64,000 nt of DNA from Pseudomonas putida (GTDB lineage Bacteria; Pseudomonadota; Gammaproteobacteria; Pseudomonadales; Pseudomonadaceae), in contig NZ_MINI01000038.1 in assembly GCF_002906855.1 (NCBI RefSeq), positions 496,001 through 560,000 on the forward strand, in the 5' to 3' direction. A model generated the notes under the pieces. That model saw only the letters and a program-made list of their open reading frames with translations. It was not told where the DNA came from and did not search any database. Positions within the stretch are counted from its first letter, which is position 1; every line of letters begins with the position of its first letter. Shown here one piece after another: positions 26,967-36,330 of this stretch. The position numbers were made by a program, and so were the translations under genes.

Positions 26967-26991
26967 ATTGGGGCTGCTGTGCAGCCCCAAT
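26967..26991. terminator. bidirectional hairpin between hisF and cbcV
   Basis: ATTGGGGCTGC TGT GCAGCCCCAAT, a perfect 11-bp stem in the 36 bp between the two convergent stop codons; flanking CCATTG/CAATGG extends the symmetry. No T-run, but the position fits termination for both operons. Confidence 0.65.
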
Positions 26992-26995
26992 GGCA

Positions 26996-28174
26996 TCACC
27001 CGTGGTTCTTGCCGAGCAAGGCGTGGTAAAGCTCGGTATCCCCAAGTATCCCCACCACCTTGTCATTCTCCTGCAGCACCAGCTTGTTGCCCGTCTGGTA
27101 ACGAATCTGCAGCGCCTCACGCATTCCGATATCGGCGTGCACCAGCGTCGGCTTGCGCCCCAGCCCTTCCACGGCCTGCCCCGGCACCCAGTTCTGCATG
27201 TCCAGCCCGTTCTGCCCCTGGCGTGCACGCTTGATCGAATTCCCTTCACCCAGGTCCAGCCACGAATCGCCACCCGGGTCCAGGCACACCGAGCCATTGA
27301 CCCGTTTGCAGTTGTCCAGGCTGCGCATCAGGCTGCGGCCGCACAGCACGTTCAGCGGGTTGGTGTGGGCGACGAAGGTACGCACGTACTCGTCGGCCGG
27401 GTTCAGCACAATCTCTTCCGGCTTGCTGTACTGGATGATCCGCCCGTCTTTCATGATGGCGATGCGGCTGCCCAGCTTCAGGGCCTCGTCGAGGTCGTGG
27501 CTGACGAACACGATGGTCTTGCTCAGCTTGGCCTGCAGGCCCAGCAACTCGTCTTGCAGGCCCTGGCGGATCAGCGGATCGAGGGCCGAGAACGGTTCGT
27601 CCATCAGCAGGATGTCGGCATCCATCGCCAGCGCCCTGGCCAGGCCCACACGCTGCTGCATGCCGCCGGAAAGTTCGTCCGGCTTCTTGTTGCGCCACTG
27701 GGTCAGGCCGACCAGTTCGAGCTTCTCGTCGACCAGCTTGCGCCGTTCCTTTTCCGGGCGGCCCTGCATTTCCAGGCCGAAGCTGATGTTCTCGCGCACC
27801 GTCAGCCACGGCATCAGGGCGAACTTCTGGAACACCATGGCGATGCGCTTGGTGCGCATCATCTTCAGCTCTGCCGGGGTGCAGTGGGCAATGTCGATGT
27901 GTTTGCCCTCATGCTCGACGAACAGCTTGCCGCGGCTCACGGTGTTGAGGCCGTTGATGCAGCGCAGCAGGCTCGACTTGCCCGAGCCGGACAGGCCCAT
28001 CAGTACGCAGATCTCGCCTTTGTTGATATCCAGGTTGGCCTTTTCCACACCGACCACCAGGCCGGTCTGCTTGAGGATCTGTTCGCGGGTCTGGCCCTTG
28101 TCCAGCAGCGCCAGTGCTTCGCGCGGCTTGTTGGAAAAGATGACGTCTACGTCTTCGAATCGAATGATGCTCAT
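26996..28174 (-). CDS. cbcV: choline/betaine/carnitine ABC transporter, ATP-binding protein
   Basis: 392 residues. ABC ATPase of the ProV/OpuA type: Walker A GLSGSGKSSLLRC near residue 58, signature LSGGMQQRVGLARAL near 165, Walker B ILLMDEPFSALD near 187. After the ATPase the C-terminal 110 residues resemble the regulatory (CBS-like) tail of osmolyte importers. Its start overlaps the permease stop by 4 bp. In P. aeruginosa the equivalent CbcV works with several binding proteins for choline, betaine and carnitine; sharing with CaiX (38326-39270), which has no permease of its own here, is likely. Confidence 0.92.
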   Translation of the reverse strand: MSIIRFEDVDVIFSNKPREALALLDKGQTREQILKQTGLVVGVEKANLDINKGEICVLMGLSGSGKSSLLRCINGLNTVSRGKLFVEHEGKHIDIAHCTPAELKMMRTKRIAMVFQKFALMPWLTVRENISFGLEMQGRPEKERRKLVDEKLELVGLTQWRNKKPDELSGGMQQRVGLARALAMDADILLMDEPFSALDPLIRQGLQDELLGLQAKLSKTIVFVSHDLDEALKLGSRIAIMKDGRIIQYSKPEEIVLNPADEYVRTFVAHTNPLNVLCGRSLMRSLDNCKRVNGSVCLDPGGDSWLDLGEGNSIKRARQGQNGLDMQNWVPGQAVEGLGRKPTLVHADIGMREALQIRYQTGNKLVLQENDKVVGILGDTELYHALLGKNHG

Positions 28175-29016
28175 GCCTCACCCCTTACCGGCAGTTCCGG
28201 TTGCTTGCAGATACGGTCGAGCATGATCGCCAGCAGCACGATCGCCAGGCCCGCTTCGAAGCCCAGGGAGATATCAGCGGTGTTCAGTGCGTTGACCACA
28301 GGTTTGCCCAGGCCATCGGCGCCCACCAGGGCGGCAATCACCACCATCGATAGCGACAGCATGATGCACTGGGTGACGCCGGCGGCGATGCTCGGCATCG
28401 CGTGCGGCAGTTCGATACGAGTGAGCAGCTGGCGGCGCGAGCAGCCAAACGCCTTGCCGGCGTCCATCAGTTCTTGCGGCACGTCGCAGATGCCCAGGTA
28501 AGTCAGGCGGATCGGCGCGGCGATGGCGAACACCACCGTCGAGATCAGCCCCGGCACCACGCCCAGGCCGAACAGGGTCAGGGTCGGGATCAGGTAGACG
28601 AAGGTTGGCACGGTCTGCATCAGGTCGAGCACCGGGCGCATGGCGGTGTAGAACATTGGCTTGTGCGCGGCGACGATGCCCAGCGGCACGCCGATGGCCA
28701 CGCAGACCACGGTGGCGAAGGTCACCTGGGCCAGGGTCTCCATGGTTTCCTGCCAGTACCCCAGGTTGAGGATCAGCAGGAAGGAAAGGGCGACGAATGC
28801 GGTAAGCGCCCACTTGCGCTGGATGAAGTGCGCCAAGGCGGCGAACAGGGCGATGAGCACGAACGGGTTGAAGAAGGTCAGGGTACTGGTGACGCCATGG
28901 ATCATGAACTCCAGGCCTCGGGCAATGGCGTCGAAGTAGTTCGCGCCATTCTGGGTCAGCCATTCGACGAACGACGCGATGTACTGACCCAAGGGTATTT
29001 TCTGATCGATGAGCAT
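28171..29016 (-). CDS. cbcW: choline/betaine/carnitine ABC transporter, permease
   Basis: 281-residue ProW-type permease with about six membrane segments (LTFFNPFVLIALFAALAHFI, TAFVALSFLLILNLGYW, VTFATVVCVAIGVPLGIVAA and others). EAA-like loop DAGKAFGCSRRQLLTRIELPHA. Overlaps cbcV by 4 bp. Expected to act as a homodimer receiving substrate from CbcX and probably CaiX. A ribosome-binding site (GGAAG in GTGGAAGCTCG) precedes the ATG at 29016. Confidence 0.92.
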   Translation of the reverse strand: MLIDQKIPLGQYIASFVEWLTQNGANYFDAIARGLEFMIHGVTSTLTFFNPFVLIALFAALAHFIQRKWALTAFVALSFLLILNLGYWQETMETLAQVTFATVVCVAIGVPLGIVAAHKPMFYTAMRPVLDLMQTVPTFVYLIPTLTLFGLGVVPGLISTVVFAIAAPIRLTYLGICDVPQELMDAGKAFGCSRRQLLTRIELPHAMPSIAAGVTQCIMLSLSMVVIAALVGADGLGKPVVNALNTADISLGFEAGLAIVLLAIMLDRICKQPELPVRGEA

Positions 29017-29100
29017 GATAGCGAGCTTCCACCTGCAAAGATTGAAATCAGTCCGGGGCGGGCACGGTCCCGCCCCGAGGTAGCGCTACGACGTATTGCG

Positions 29101-30048
29101 TTATTGAGCGAGCTTGGCCTTGGCCGCCTCAAGGCCGGGTTTGCCATCCACGGTGGTGACGCCCGCCAGCCAGGTGTCCAGCTTGCCGGGGTTGTCCTTG
29201 AGCCACTTCTTGGCGGCCGCCTCGGGCTTCATCTTGTCGTCCAGGACATAGCCCATCATGGTGCTTTCATCCTTGAGCTCGAACGACAGGTTCTTCAAGA
29301 GCTGGCCGACGTTGCTGCATTCCTGCACATAGTCCTTGCGGGTGTTGGTCAGCACGGTGGCCTTGCCGAACTCGGGGCCGAAGAACTCGTCCCCGCCGGT
29401 CAGGTACTGCATCTTGAAGCGGGTGTTCATCGGGTGCGGCTCCCAGCCCAGGAACACCACCGCCTCGTTACGCTTCTGCGCACGGTCTACCTGCGACAGC
29501 ATGCCGGCTTCGCTCGACTGGACGATCTTGAAACCGGCATCCTTCAGGCCGAAGGCGTTCTTGTCGATCATGCTCTGGATGGTGCGGTTGCCATCGTTGC
29601 CGGGCTCGATGCCGTAGATCTTGCCGTCCAGTTCCTTCTTGAACTTGGGAATGTCGCTGAAATCCTTGAGCCCCTTGTCATACAGCGCCTGGGGTACCGC
29701 CAGGGTGTACTTGGCGTTCTCCAGGTTGGCGCGCACGGTATCCACAGTGCCGGCGTCGCGGTACTGCTTGATGTCGTTCTCCATGGTCGGCATCCAGTTG
29801 CCGAGAAACACGTCCAGGTCCTTGCCGGTGGCCAGCGACTTGTAGGTCACCGGTACCGAGATCATGGTGGTGTGGGTCTTGTAACCCAGTGCTTCGAGCA
29901 CAACGCTGGTGGTTGCCGTAGTCACGGTGATATCGGTCCAGCCGACATCGGAGAAGCGTACCGTCTGGCACTGCTCGGGCTCGGCGGCCTGGGCCAGCAG
30001 AGGTGCGGACAGCATCGCAACCAGCAACAGCGAGGGTGAACCTTTCAT
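29101..30048 (-). CDS. cbcX: choline/betaine ABC transporter, substrate-binding protein
   Basis: 315-residue periplasmic protein of the OpuAC/ChoX family. Signal peptide MKGSPSLLLVAMLSAPLLAQ ends at AQA-AEP. Aromatic-box candidates are VGWTDITV and FLGNWMPTM; the family hallmark EAVVFLGWEPHPMN is present. The ATG at 30048 with GGAGT upstream starts the signal peptide. First gene of cbcXWV. A pair of 16-bp direct repeats about 155 bp upstream is a candidate operator. It resembles CaiX further along, but the two lie in separate operons. Confidence 0.9.
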   Translation of the reverse strand: MKGSPSLLLVAMLSAPLLAQAAEPEQCQTVRFSDVGWTDITVTTATTSVVLEALGYKTHTTMISVPVTYKSLATGKDLDVFLGNWMPTMENDIKQYRDAGTVDTVRANLENAKYTLAVPQALYDKGLKDFSDIPKFKKELDGKIYGIEPGNDGNRTIQSMIDKNAFGLKDAGFKIVQSSEAGMLSQVDRAQKRNEAVVFLGWEPHPMNTRFKMQYLTGGDEFFGPEFGKATVLTNTRKDYVQECSNVGQLLKNLSFELKDESTMMGYVLDDKMKPEAAAKKWLKDNPGKLDTWLAGVTTVDGKPGLEAAKAKLAQ

Positions 30049-30201
30049 GGATGGACTCCTGTGATTTTGTCTTCGGGTTCGCATGGGTCGCCGGGCTTTC
30101 TCAGGGTCCGGTCGACCAGGCCTGCAGAGGGCAGGTTGCGTGGCCGTGCTTTACGAGTCGCTTTCGATAATCCTCCAGCGCCGGGCAATCGCCTACTGGT
30201 G

Positions 30202-30238
30202 GGGTCGTAACCAGTACGGAACGGGTCGCATCCAGTAC
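30202..30238 (-). promoter_or_regulatory. 21-bp-spaced direct repeat, candidate GbdR operator
   Basis: Read on the minus strand: GTACTGGATGCGACCC, five bases, then GTACTGGTTACGACCC; 14 of 16 positions match and the offset is 21 bp, two helical turns, as AraC-family activators prefer. It lies between cbcX and sdaB, both betaine-pathway genes. The assignment to GbdR is inference. The remaining divergent region (30049-30490) shows no gene. Confidence 0.55.
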
Positions 30239-30490
30239 TGGCGATGTCGTTTATGAGTTTTTCCACCCCCGTAGCCGCATTTTTGCGTCACCAGGCCGCT
30301 CGAAAGCGGCGCGCAGGTGGCCGAAAAGGCTGCGGCGCTGCTGGACAAAAGTACGTCGGTTGCAGACGGCGAGGGGGCAGGCAAAAGCCCGATGATGCGT
30401 GCATTCGTGGCGGCTCGCAGCTTCAGCCTAGCAGTTGCCCCGCCCTGCGCATGGCGCGCAGAGACAAGCCCAGCAAGAGGTGATTCGACA

Positions 30491-31867
30491 ATGGCCATCA
30501 GCGTGTTCGACCTGTTCAAGATCGGTGTCGGGCCTTCCAGCTCCCACACCGTCGGCCCCATGCGTGCTGGCGCTTTGTTCGTCCAGGGCCTGCGTGAGCG
30601 CGGCGAGCTGGAACAGGTGCAAAGGATCGAAGTGCGGCTGTACGGTTCGTTGTCGGCCACCGGCATCGGCCACGGTACTGACAACGCCACCATCATGGGC
30701 CTGATGGGCGAATGGCCGGACGCCATCGACCCGACCCAGATCGTCCCGCGCATCGCCGACCTGCGCGAAACCAACACCCTGAAGCTGGATAACCGCCTGC
30801 CCATCGAGTTCGTCTGGGCCCGCGACATGCTGCTGTTGGACGAGAACCTGCCATACCACCCCAACGCCATGACCCTGATCGCCGAAGGCGCCCAGGGCGA
30901 GCTGCACCGCGATACCTACTACTCGGTCGGTGGCGGCTTCGTGGTCGACGCCGCCCAGGCCGCTAGCGGCGTGCTGGATGCCGACCAGACGGTGCTGCCG
31001 TATGATTTCAACAGCGCCGCCGAACTGCTGCGTCTGTGCAAGCAAAACGACCTCAGCGTGTCGCAATTGATGATGGCCAACGAGAAGGTCTGGCGCAGCG
31101 AGGAAGAGATCCGCGCCGGCCTGCACAAGCTCTGGGAAGCCATGCAGGAATGCGTCAACAACGGCCTGAAGTACGAAGGCACGTTGCCCGGCGGGCTCAA
31201 TGTGCGCCGCCGCGCTGCCAAGCTGCACCGCAGCCTGCAGGAAATCGGCAAGCCCAACGTGATCGGCTCGACCATGAGCGCCATGGAGTGGGTCAACCTG
31301 TTCGCCCTGGCGGTCAACGAAGAGAACGCCGCCGGCGGGCGCATGGTTACCGCGCCCACCAACGGCGCGGCCGGCATCATCCCAGCGGTGCTGCACTACT
31401 ACATGCGCTTCAGCGATGCCGTGAATGAGTCCAGCGTGGTCGACTACTTCCTCGCTGCCGCTGCCGTGGGCATCCTGTGCAAGAAGAACGCGTCGATTTC
31501 CGGTGCCGAAGTCGGTTGCCAGGGTGAGGTCGGCTCGGCCTGCGCCATGGCCGCTGCGGGCCTTGCCGAAGTCCTCGGGGCGACCCCGCCGCAGGTGGAG
31601 AACGCCGCAGAGATCGCACTGGAACATAACCTTGGCCTGACCTGCGACCCGGTCGGAGGCCTGGTACAGGTGCCGTGCATCGAGCGCAACGCGATTGCTG
31701 CGGTGAAGGCGATCAATGCTGTGCAGATGTCCCTGCGCGGCGATGGCGAGCACTTCATCTCCCTCGACCAGGTGATCCGTACCATGCGCGACACCGGTGC
31801 CGACATGCACGACAAATATAAAGAGACCTCGCGCGGTGGCCTGGCGGTCAGCGCCATTGAATGTTGA
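30491..31867 (+). CDS. sdaB: L-serine ammonia-lyase (serine dehydratase)
   Basis: 458 residues, single-chain iron-sulfur L-serine deaminase converting serine to pyruvate and ammonia. [20 protein letters not shown] is the family N-terminus; [21 protein letters not shown] near 340-360 and [15 protein letters not shown] near 385-400 supply cluster cysteines. It is the terminal step for carbon arriving as glycine from betaine via GlyA. An in-frame extension upstream to 30317 is not protein-like. In P. aeruginosa the orthologue next to gbdR is called sdaB; other pseudomonads use sdaA. Confidence 0.93.
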   Translation: MAISVFDLFKIGVGPSSSHTVGPMRAGALFVQGLRERGELEQVQRIEVRLYGSLSATGIGHGTDNATIMGLMGEWPDAIDPTQIVPRIADLRETNTLKLDNRLPIEFVWARDMLLLDENLPYHPNAMTLIAEGAQGELHRDTYYSVGGGFVVDAAQAASGVLDADQTVLPYDFNSAAELLRLCKQNDLSVSQLMMANEKVWRSEEEIRAGLHKLWEAMQECVNNGLKYEGTLPGGLNVRRRAAKLHRSLQEIGKPNVIGSTMSAMEWVNLFALAVNEENAAGGRMVTAPTNGAAGIIPAVLHYYMRFSDAVNESSVVDYFLAAAAVGILCKKNASISGAEVGCQGEVGSACAMAAAGLAEVLGATPPQVENAAEIALEHNLGLTCDPVGGLVQVPCIERNAIAAVKAINAVQMSLRGDGEHFISLDQVIRTMRDTGADMHDKYKETSRGGLAVSAIEC

Positions 31868-31896
31868 TGCGCCGATAACGCGCTGATCCGCCTACA

Positions 31897-31920
31897 GCGC
31901 CCCGTTTCGGGGCGTTTGTG
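31897..31920 (+). terminator. sdaB terminator
   Basis: GCGCCCCG TTT CGGGGCG TTTG: a short GC-rich stem and small T-run 30 bp past the stop codon. The stretch from here to the gbdR start contains the sigma-54 site but no supported gene. Confidence 0.7.
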
Positions 31921-32143
31921 TTTCTACCGATCGTCGGGTGTCGCTATCAGTGCGGGCATTGTCGGTGACACTCAAGAGTGTCGTTTCTGGGCAACCTACA
32001 CTGCGCGTGTCACCAAATTGCTCAGTTGTTACACGCAAGGCGCTAGCACGGCGCTTTGCGCAGACTGGCCAACTCGACCGAAGTCCCTGATTTGCCGAAC
32101 GAAGGCGTCGTTTTCAGGTTTTTTTGGATGGCCGTTCAATTTC

Positions 32144-32159
32144 AGGCACGGCCTTTGCG
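32144..32159 (+). promoter_or_regulatory. sigma-54 promoter upstream of gbdR
   Basis: AGGCACGGCCTTTGCG matches GGCACG-N4-TTGC with the required 10 bp between GG and GC. The predicted start is about 90 bp before the gbdR ATG. This fits nitrogen- or CbrB-type control of betaine catabolism. Confidence 0.65.
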
Positions 32160-32260
32160 TTGAGATTGGCAACCAAGCCCCTGCATACGAATCTGGGGCC
32201 ATAACAAGAAATCAGTGCCCGCCTGAGGCATACCCTGCATTTGTGTGAGGAGAAATCGCG

Positions 32261-33367
32261 ATGACGTCGTACACCTCCGGGAATCCAACCCAGAACCGCA
32301 CAGCACCCCAGTCCATCGGGTTTCTTCTTCTGGACAATTTCACCCTGATTTCCCTGGCGTCGGCGGTCGAGCCGCTGCGCATGGCCAACCAGCTGTCCGG
32401 CCGCGAGCTGTACCGCTGGCATACGCTGACCGTCGATGGCGGCCAGGTGTGGGCCAGCGACGGCCTGCAGATCACCCCCGATGCCGCCATGCATAACGCA
32501 CCGCCGATCGATACCGTGATCGTCTGTGGTGGCGTCGGCATCCAGCGTACCGTCACCCGTGAGCATGTCACCTGGCTGCAGGCCCAGGCGCGCCAGTCGC
32601 GCCGCCTCGGTGCAGTATGCACCGGCAGCTGGGCACTGGGCTGCGCCGGGCTGCTCGATGGTTTTGATTGCAGCGTACACTGGGAATGCCTGGCAGCCAT
32701 GCAGGAGGCCTTCCCGCGGGTCAACATGAGCACCCGTCTGTTCACCCTCGACCGTAACCGCTTCACCAGCTCCGGGGGCACCGCGCCGCTGGACATGATG
32801 CTGCACCTGATCAGCCGCGATCACGGCCGCGAGCTGTCGGCGGCGATCTCCGAGATGTTTGTCTACGAGCGCATCCGCAACGAACAGGACCACCAGCGCG
32901 TACCGCTCAAGCACATGCTCGGTACCAACCAGCCGAAGCTGCAGGAAATTGTCGCGCTGATGGAGGCCAACCTCGAAGAGCCGATCGACCTCGACGAACT
33001 GGCCGTGTACGTATCGGTATCGCGCCGCCAACTCGAACGGCTGTTCCAGAAGTACCTGCATTGCTCGCCGTCGCGCTATTACCTGAAGCTGCGCCTGATC
33101 CGCGCGCGGCAGCTGCTCAAGCAGACGCCGATGTCGATCATCGAAGTGGCCTCGGTGTGCGGTTTCGTCTCCACGCCGCACTTCTCCAAGTGCTACCGCG
33201 AGTACTTCGGCATTCCGCCGCGTGACGAGCGTGTCGGCTCCAACACTGCGCAGCAGGTGGCGATGATGCCTATCCCGCAGGCCATGACCCTGTCGCCGCA
33301 CAGCGGGCCGATGGCGGCCCTGAGCCAGGCTCGCAACGAGTCGACCTTTGCCAGCGTAAGGCTCTGA
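32261..33367 (+). CDS. gbdR: GbdR, AraC-family activator of glycine betaine catabolism
   Basis: 368 residues. The N-terminal DJ-1/PfpI (GATase1-like) sensor domain begins IGFLLLDNFTLISLASAVEPL and contains VCTGSWALGCAGLL near 130. The C-terminal AraC domain has two helix-turn-helix units: DLDELAVYVSVSRRQLERLFQKY near 243-265 and SIIEVASVCGFVSTPHFSKCYREYFG near 290-315. Place between sdaB and the carnitine genes matches GbdR, which senses betaine and dimethylglycine and activates gbc, dgc, sox and related genes. GAGGAG ribosome-binding site precedes the ATG. Expressed from a probable sigma-54 promoter. Confidence 0.92.
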   Translation: MTSYTSGNPTQNRTAPQSIGFLLLDNFTLISLASAVEPLRMANQLSGRELYRWHTLTVDGGQVWASDGLQITPDAAMHNAPPIDTVIVCGGVGIQRTVTREHVTWLQAQARQSRRLGAVCTGSWALGCAGLLDGFDCSVHWECLAAMQEAFPRVNMSTRLFTLDRNRFTSSGGTAPLDMMLHLISRDHGRELSAAISEMFVYERIRNEQDHQRVPLKHMLGTNQPKLQEIVALMEANLEEPIDLDELAVYVSVSRRQLERLFQKYLHCSPSRYYLKLRLIRARQLLKQTPMSIIEVASVCGFVSTPHFSKCYREYFGIPPRDERVGSNTAQQVAMMPIPQAMTLSPHSGPMAALSQARNESTFASVRL

Positions 33368-33373
33368 AATAGC

Positions 33374-33411
33374 ACCGGCCTCTTCGCGGGCTTGCCCGCG
33401 AAGAGGCCGGT
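33374..33411. terminator. perfect 17-bp REP hairpin after gbdR
   Basis: ACCGGCCTCTTCGCGGG CTTG CCCGCGAAGAGGCCGGT, between two convergent genes and starting 7 bp past the gbdR stop. It is a compact REP derivative likely to stop transcription from both sides. Confidence 0.75.
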
Positions 33412-33425
33412 TCAGGAAAACTCGG

Positions 33426-33683
33426 TCAAGCGCGCTTGTTGAATTGCGCCAACGCTGGCAACAGCTGCTTGTCGATGGCCTGGCGCACTGCCGGTAAAAT
33501 GGTCGCGCTTCCGGTATACATCTGCTCCACCATCCCCTTCAACGCCCGTGCATTAGGCTCGGTCAGCCCCCGCACCACCGCTTCGCAGGCCTGCTCGGCA
33601 CTGGCCCCGGCCGGTATGTCGAACCCGCGAGCGCGCAGGTGGCCTGCCAGGTCGTCCTGGTCTATCAAATCCGCATGCATCAT
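33426..33683 (-). CDS. conserved hypothetical protein
   Basis: 85 residues from MMHADLIDQDDLAGHLRARG, with VVRGLTEPNARALKGMVEQM and a basic C-terminus FNKRA. An AAGGGAC ribosome-binding site lies at good distance from the double ATG at 33683. Predicted helical and soluble. Function unknown. Core-like codon use. It is the last native-looking gene before the atypical protease locus. Confidence 0.75.
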   Translation of the reverse strand: MMHADLIDQDDLAGHLRARGFDIPAGASAEQACEAVVRGLTEPNARALKGMVEQMYTGSATILPAVRQAIDKQLLPALAQFNKRA

Positions 33684-34061
33684 GGCTGTTGTCCCTTTTA
33701 TCGCGAAGAGAGTGCTGCTGTGATTTACGACCGATTCTGTGTCCGCAGCGACAGGCTCGCAAGGGCAGAATGTCGCCATGGCTGGTTTGGCTAAGAACAG
33801 GTCGTTCCCGGCTAATTGCACGAGCCGGGAAGCCAGCAGACTGCATCCATTCACGGTCCACGGGGGTTTGGTCACCCTCACTCATGCACAGTGGATGTTG
33901 CTCGCTCTTGGCCCCGGATGCTCACGGCTTTCCGGGGTTATTTTTTTTCCATAATGACAATGCGTGCCATCGTCAATCACATGCACCTATCATTTTTGCC
34001 AGGTGCGGTAAGCGGCACAGCCTTCTTACAATATGGAAAACACTCCTTGGGCGTGGCCATT
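33684..34061. other. intergenic region upstream of the metzincin gene, no gene seen
   Basis: 378 bp of mixed composition; base content falls towards the protease gene near 33940. Open frames on both strands have no start signals or bias. This is the probable left junction of an acquired segment, but I found no direct repeat or integrase. Confidence 0.35.
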
Positions 34062-35657
34062 ATGAAGTTGAAAGTATGGGTGAGTCTGCCGGCGATTTTG
34101 GTTTTGCTATTATTGTCTGCGTGTGCTGCGTTGACGAAAAATGGGTCTACTGCCATCGCCCCTGCACAACAGCTTTTTACTGAAACAAGTAGAGCGAGAT
34201 CGGTGCTTCTGGAGCGGTCAGACAATAAATACCTGAAATCACTGTCAATGGATCCCAGCAGTAAGAAAGTAACCTTTGTTGATGTCAATTTGGCGATCAT
34301 TGATGCAGCCTCAGAGCACATCGCTGTAACTTTGCCCGGTGGGCAATCTACGCTGTTCAGCAAGCGAGCTTTTAATGAGCTTGCTCCCGGAGTATCTGGT
34401 TGGGTTGGATATAAACCTTCCGTGTGGAAAGCGGAGCATCCAGAAGCAACGAAAGAGATTGATGCTGATCCACTCTATTCAATTTCCCTTGTGCGCGAGG
34501 GAGAAAATCTGGTGGGGGAAGTAGTCGATAACGGAACGCACTATCGCCTTGAATCAATTGGTCCTGCACAATTTGTACTGATCGAGGTTGACCAGAGCAA
34601 GTTACCACCTGAAAAAGAACTACTTATAGATGCGCAGAGCGCACCCACTGAGGATGCACCTGTTATACCAACTTCCGCAAGAAGCTTCATTAGAGTACTG
34701 TTGGTGTCAACCATCGAGGCACGCGCTAAAAATCCCAACTACAAAGCAGCAATGGCCCAAGCATTACAGGACGCCAATGTTTATATGATAAATAGTAATG
34801 TTGCCATTACTTATGAGATCGCCGGCTACTACGATGCTGAATACTCGGATGAGGGTAAGGGTAGCCAATTGGGGGACTTAAAAGAGCCGACCCGGCCACT
34901 CGGGGCCGCAGTGGCGCCCATACGTGACCAGCTCCGTGCTGATCTGGTAACAATGTATTCAACAAATCCAAGCTATTGTGGAATGGGGTTCGTCAATGCT
35001 GGCCGCAGTACCGCGTTTTCGGTGATCTCTTGCCTTTCTTCAATGTCACATGAGTTAGGGCACAATCTGGGAGCAAACCATAATTGGGAAGAGGGTCAAG
35101 CAGAGGGTAACCCAAAATACCAATATGGATTTCGTTACACTGGTACACCTCGCTTCCGAACTCAAATGTCATACGACTGCTCTGGGGGAGCATGTCCTAA
35201 GATAGGTTATCATTCGAACCCTCGTCTCACCTATGAAGGTATCGCAATTGGCACCGTTGAGCATCATGATGTCGCACGACGGTTCAATGAACGTAGAGAA
35301 ACGGTAGAAAATTTCTATCCGCCACCCGTTACCCCAATACACTATACCCTATACGAGAAACCATTTCACAAAGGTAAGGCCTGCAGATTTGAGCGAAACT
35401 CAGAAGATAAAATTGATATCCAGCAACAATGTGGGTCTGATTGGAGCGATGTGGGATCGGCTCTAGTCACTTATTTGAAGCCGGGGTACAGGGTGAGGTT
35501 TGGGTCCGATGAAGGCTCTATCAGCTTTGTCAATGTGGGTGACATGACCATTCTGAGAGCTCTTATTATAGGCTCGTCAATCGCACCCATCGGGTTCGAT
35601 GTCGAATTTCATGGCGAGACTGGAAAAATAAAGTGGGTAACTACTACTCCGAAGTAG
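34062..35657 (+). CDS. metzincin-type zinc metalloprotease, predicted lipoprotein
   Basis: 531 residues. Signal peptide MKLKVWVSLPAILVLLLLSA with lipobox LSAC (Cys about residue 20). After about 200 residues of propeptide-like sequence, a catalytic domain holds SHELGHNLGANHN, the HExxHxxGxxH zinc signature of metzincins, with a candidate Met-turn at FRTQMSYDC some 35 residues later. Cysteine pairs suggest secretion. This resembles reprolysin-like (M12B-type or M84-like) bacterial proteases. The C-terminal about 110 residues (ACRFERNSEDKIDIQQQ onward) form an extra, possibly beta-rich domain. Composition is clearly more A/T-rich than the flanking betaine genes, indicating horizontal transfer. 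Start chosen for the signal peptide; its ribosome-binding site is weak. Confidence 0.8.
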   Translation: MKLKVWVSLPAILVLLLLSACAALTKNGSTAIAPAQQLFTETSRARSVLLERSDNKYLKSLSMDPSSKKVTFVDVNLAIIDAASEHIAVTLPGGQSTLFSKRAFNELAPGVSGWVGYKPSVWKAEHPEATKEIDADPLYSISLVREGENLVGEVVDNGTHYRLESIGPAQFVLIEVDQSKLPPEKELLIDAQSAPTEDAPVIPTSARSFIRVLLVSTIEARAKNPNYKAAMAQALQDANVYMINSNVAITYEIAGYYDAEYSDEGKGSQLGDLKEPTRPLGAAVAPIRDQLRADLVTMYSTNPSYCGMGFVNAGRSTAFSVISCLSSMSHELGHNLGANHNWEEGQAEGNPKYQYGFRYTGTPRFRTQMSYDCSGGACPKIGYHSNPRLTYEGIAIGTVEHHDVARRFNERRETVENFYPPPVTPIHYTLYEKPFHKGKACRFERNSEDKIDIQQQCGSDWSDVGSALVTYLKPGYRVRFGSDEGSISFVNVGDMTILRALIIGSSIAPIGFDVEFHGETGKIKWVTTTPK

Positions 35658-35681
35658 TCATGCGCTGCTCGCGCTTCATAA

Positions 35682-35716
35682 ACTGCGAACCGCGTCAGGG
35701 CGGTTCGCAGCTTTAT
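35682..35716 (+). terminator. terminator of the metzincin gene
   Basis: CTGCGAACCG, loop CGTCAGGG-like, CGGTTCGCAG then CTTTAT: a 10-bp perfect stem with a weak T-run 24 bp past the stop. Confidence 0.7.
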
Positions 35717-35843
35717 ACTTTAGCTTGCCACGATGAATATTTCTATTTTGCAGGGGGGCATAACGCCGTCCCTCTTATATCAATATATTCCATGAGCTGG
35801 CACGATTGAACGTGCCGGTACCTGTATATAGGGAAGACTGTAT

Positions 35844-36320
35844 TCAGGAGCCAGCACCCAGGCTCATGACCCGTCCGACGTACTTGGCTGCCGGTAGTTT
35901 ATGTTGCTCATGCGCCAAGCGTTGTAGCAAGCCGTTACTTCGCTCACTGAACGGCGCCGACTTCGGCCCCGCCAGATCCACATGCAGCAGCATCTGCTCG
36001 CTCGCGGCTAGTACTTCGTCAAACCCCGCCCGATGCAGGCTGTGATAGACGTGCAGGCGCTTGCGATCGAAGCCGATGATCTGCGTCTGCACCCACACCT
36101 CGGTCCCCAGCTTCACCTCGTGCAGGTAGTTGACGTGGGCTTCCAGGGTGAACAGTGAGTTACCGCTCTGTCCCCGGCTGTCGGCGTCCAGGCCGATGCA
36201 CTCCATCAGCGCATCGGTGGCGTAGCTGAAAATCAGCAGGTAGAAGGCATCGCGCAGATGCCCGTTGTAGTCGACCCAGTCCTCCTGGACTGGGGTGCGA
36301 TAGGTGATCAATGCGGGCAT
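35844..36320 (-). CDS. cdhB: betainyl-CoA thioesterase (carnitine degradation)
   Basis: 158-residue hotdog-fold thioesterase of the 4HBT type: QEDWVDYNGHLRDAFYLLIF contains the catalytic aspartate/asparagine region near residue 15. In carnitine degradation it hydrolyses betainyl-CoA to glycine betaine and CoA. Start at 36320 is set by GAGGAGC immediately upstream. It follows cdhA by 10 bp on the same strand, in the order cdhC-cdhA-cdhB. The cdhB and cdhC names follow P. aeruginosa usage as I know it. Confidence 0.87.
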   Translation of the reverse strand: MPALITYRTPVQEDWVDYNGHLRDAFYLLIFSYATDALMECIGLDADSRGQSGNSLFTLEAHVNYLHEVKLGTEVWVQTQIIGFDRKRLHVYHSLHRAGFDEVLAASEQMLLHVDLAGPKSAPFSERSNGLLQRLAHEQHKLPAAKYVGRVMSLGAGS

Positions 36321-36330
36321 CGTCTGCTCC

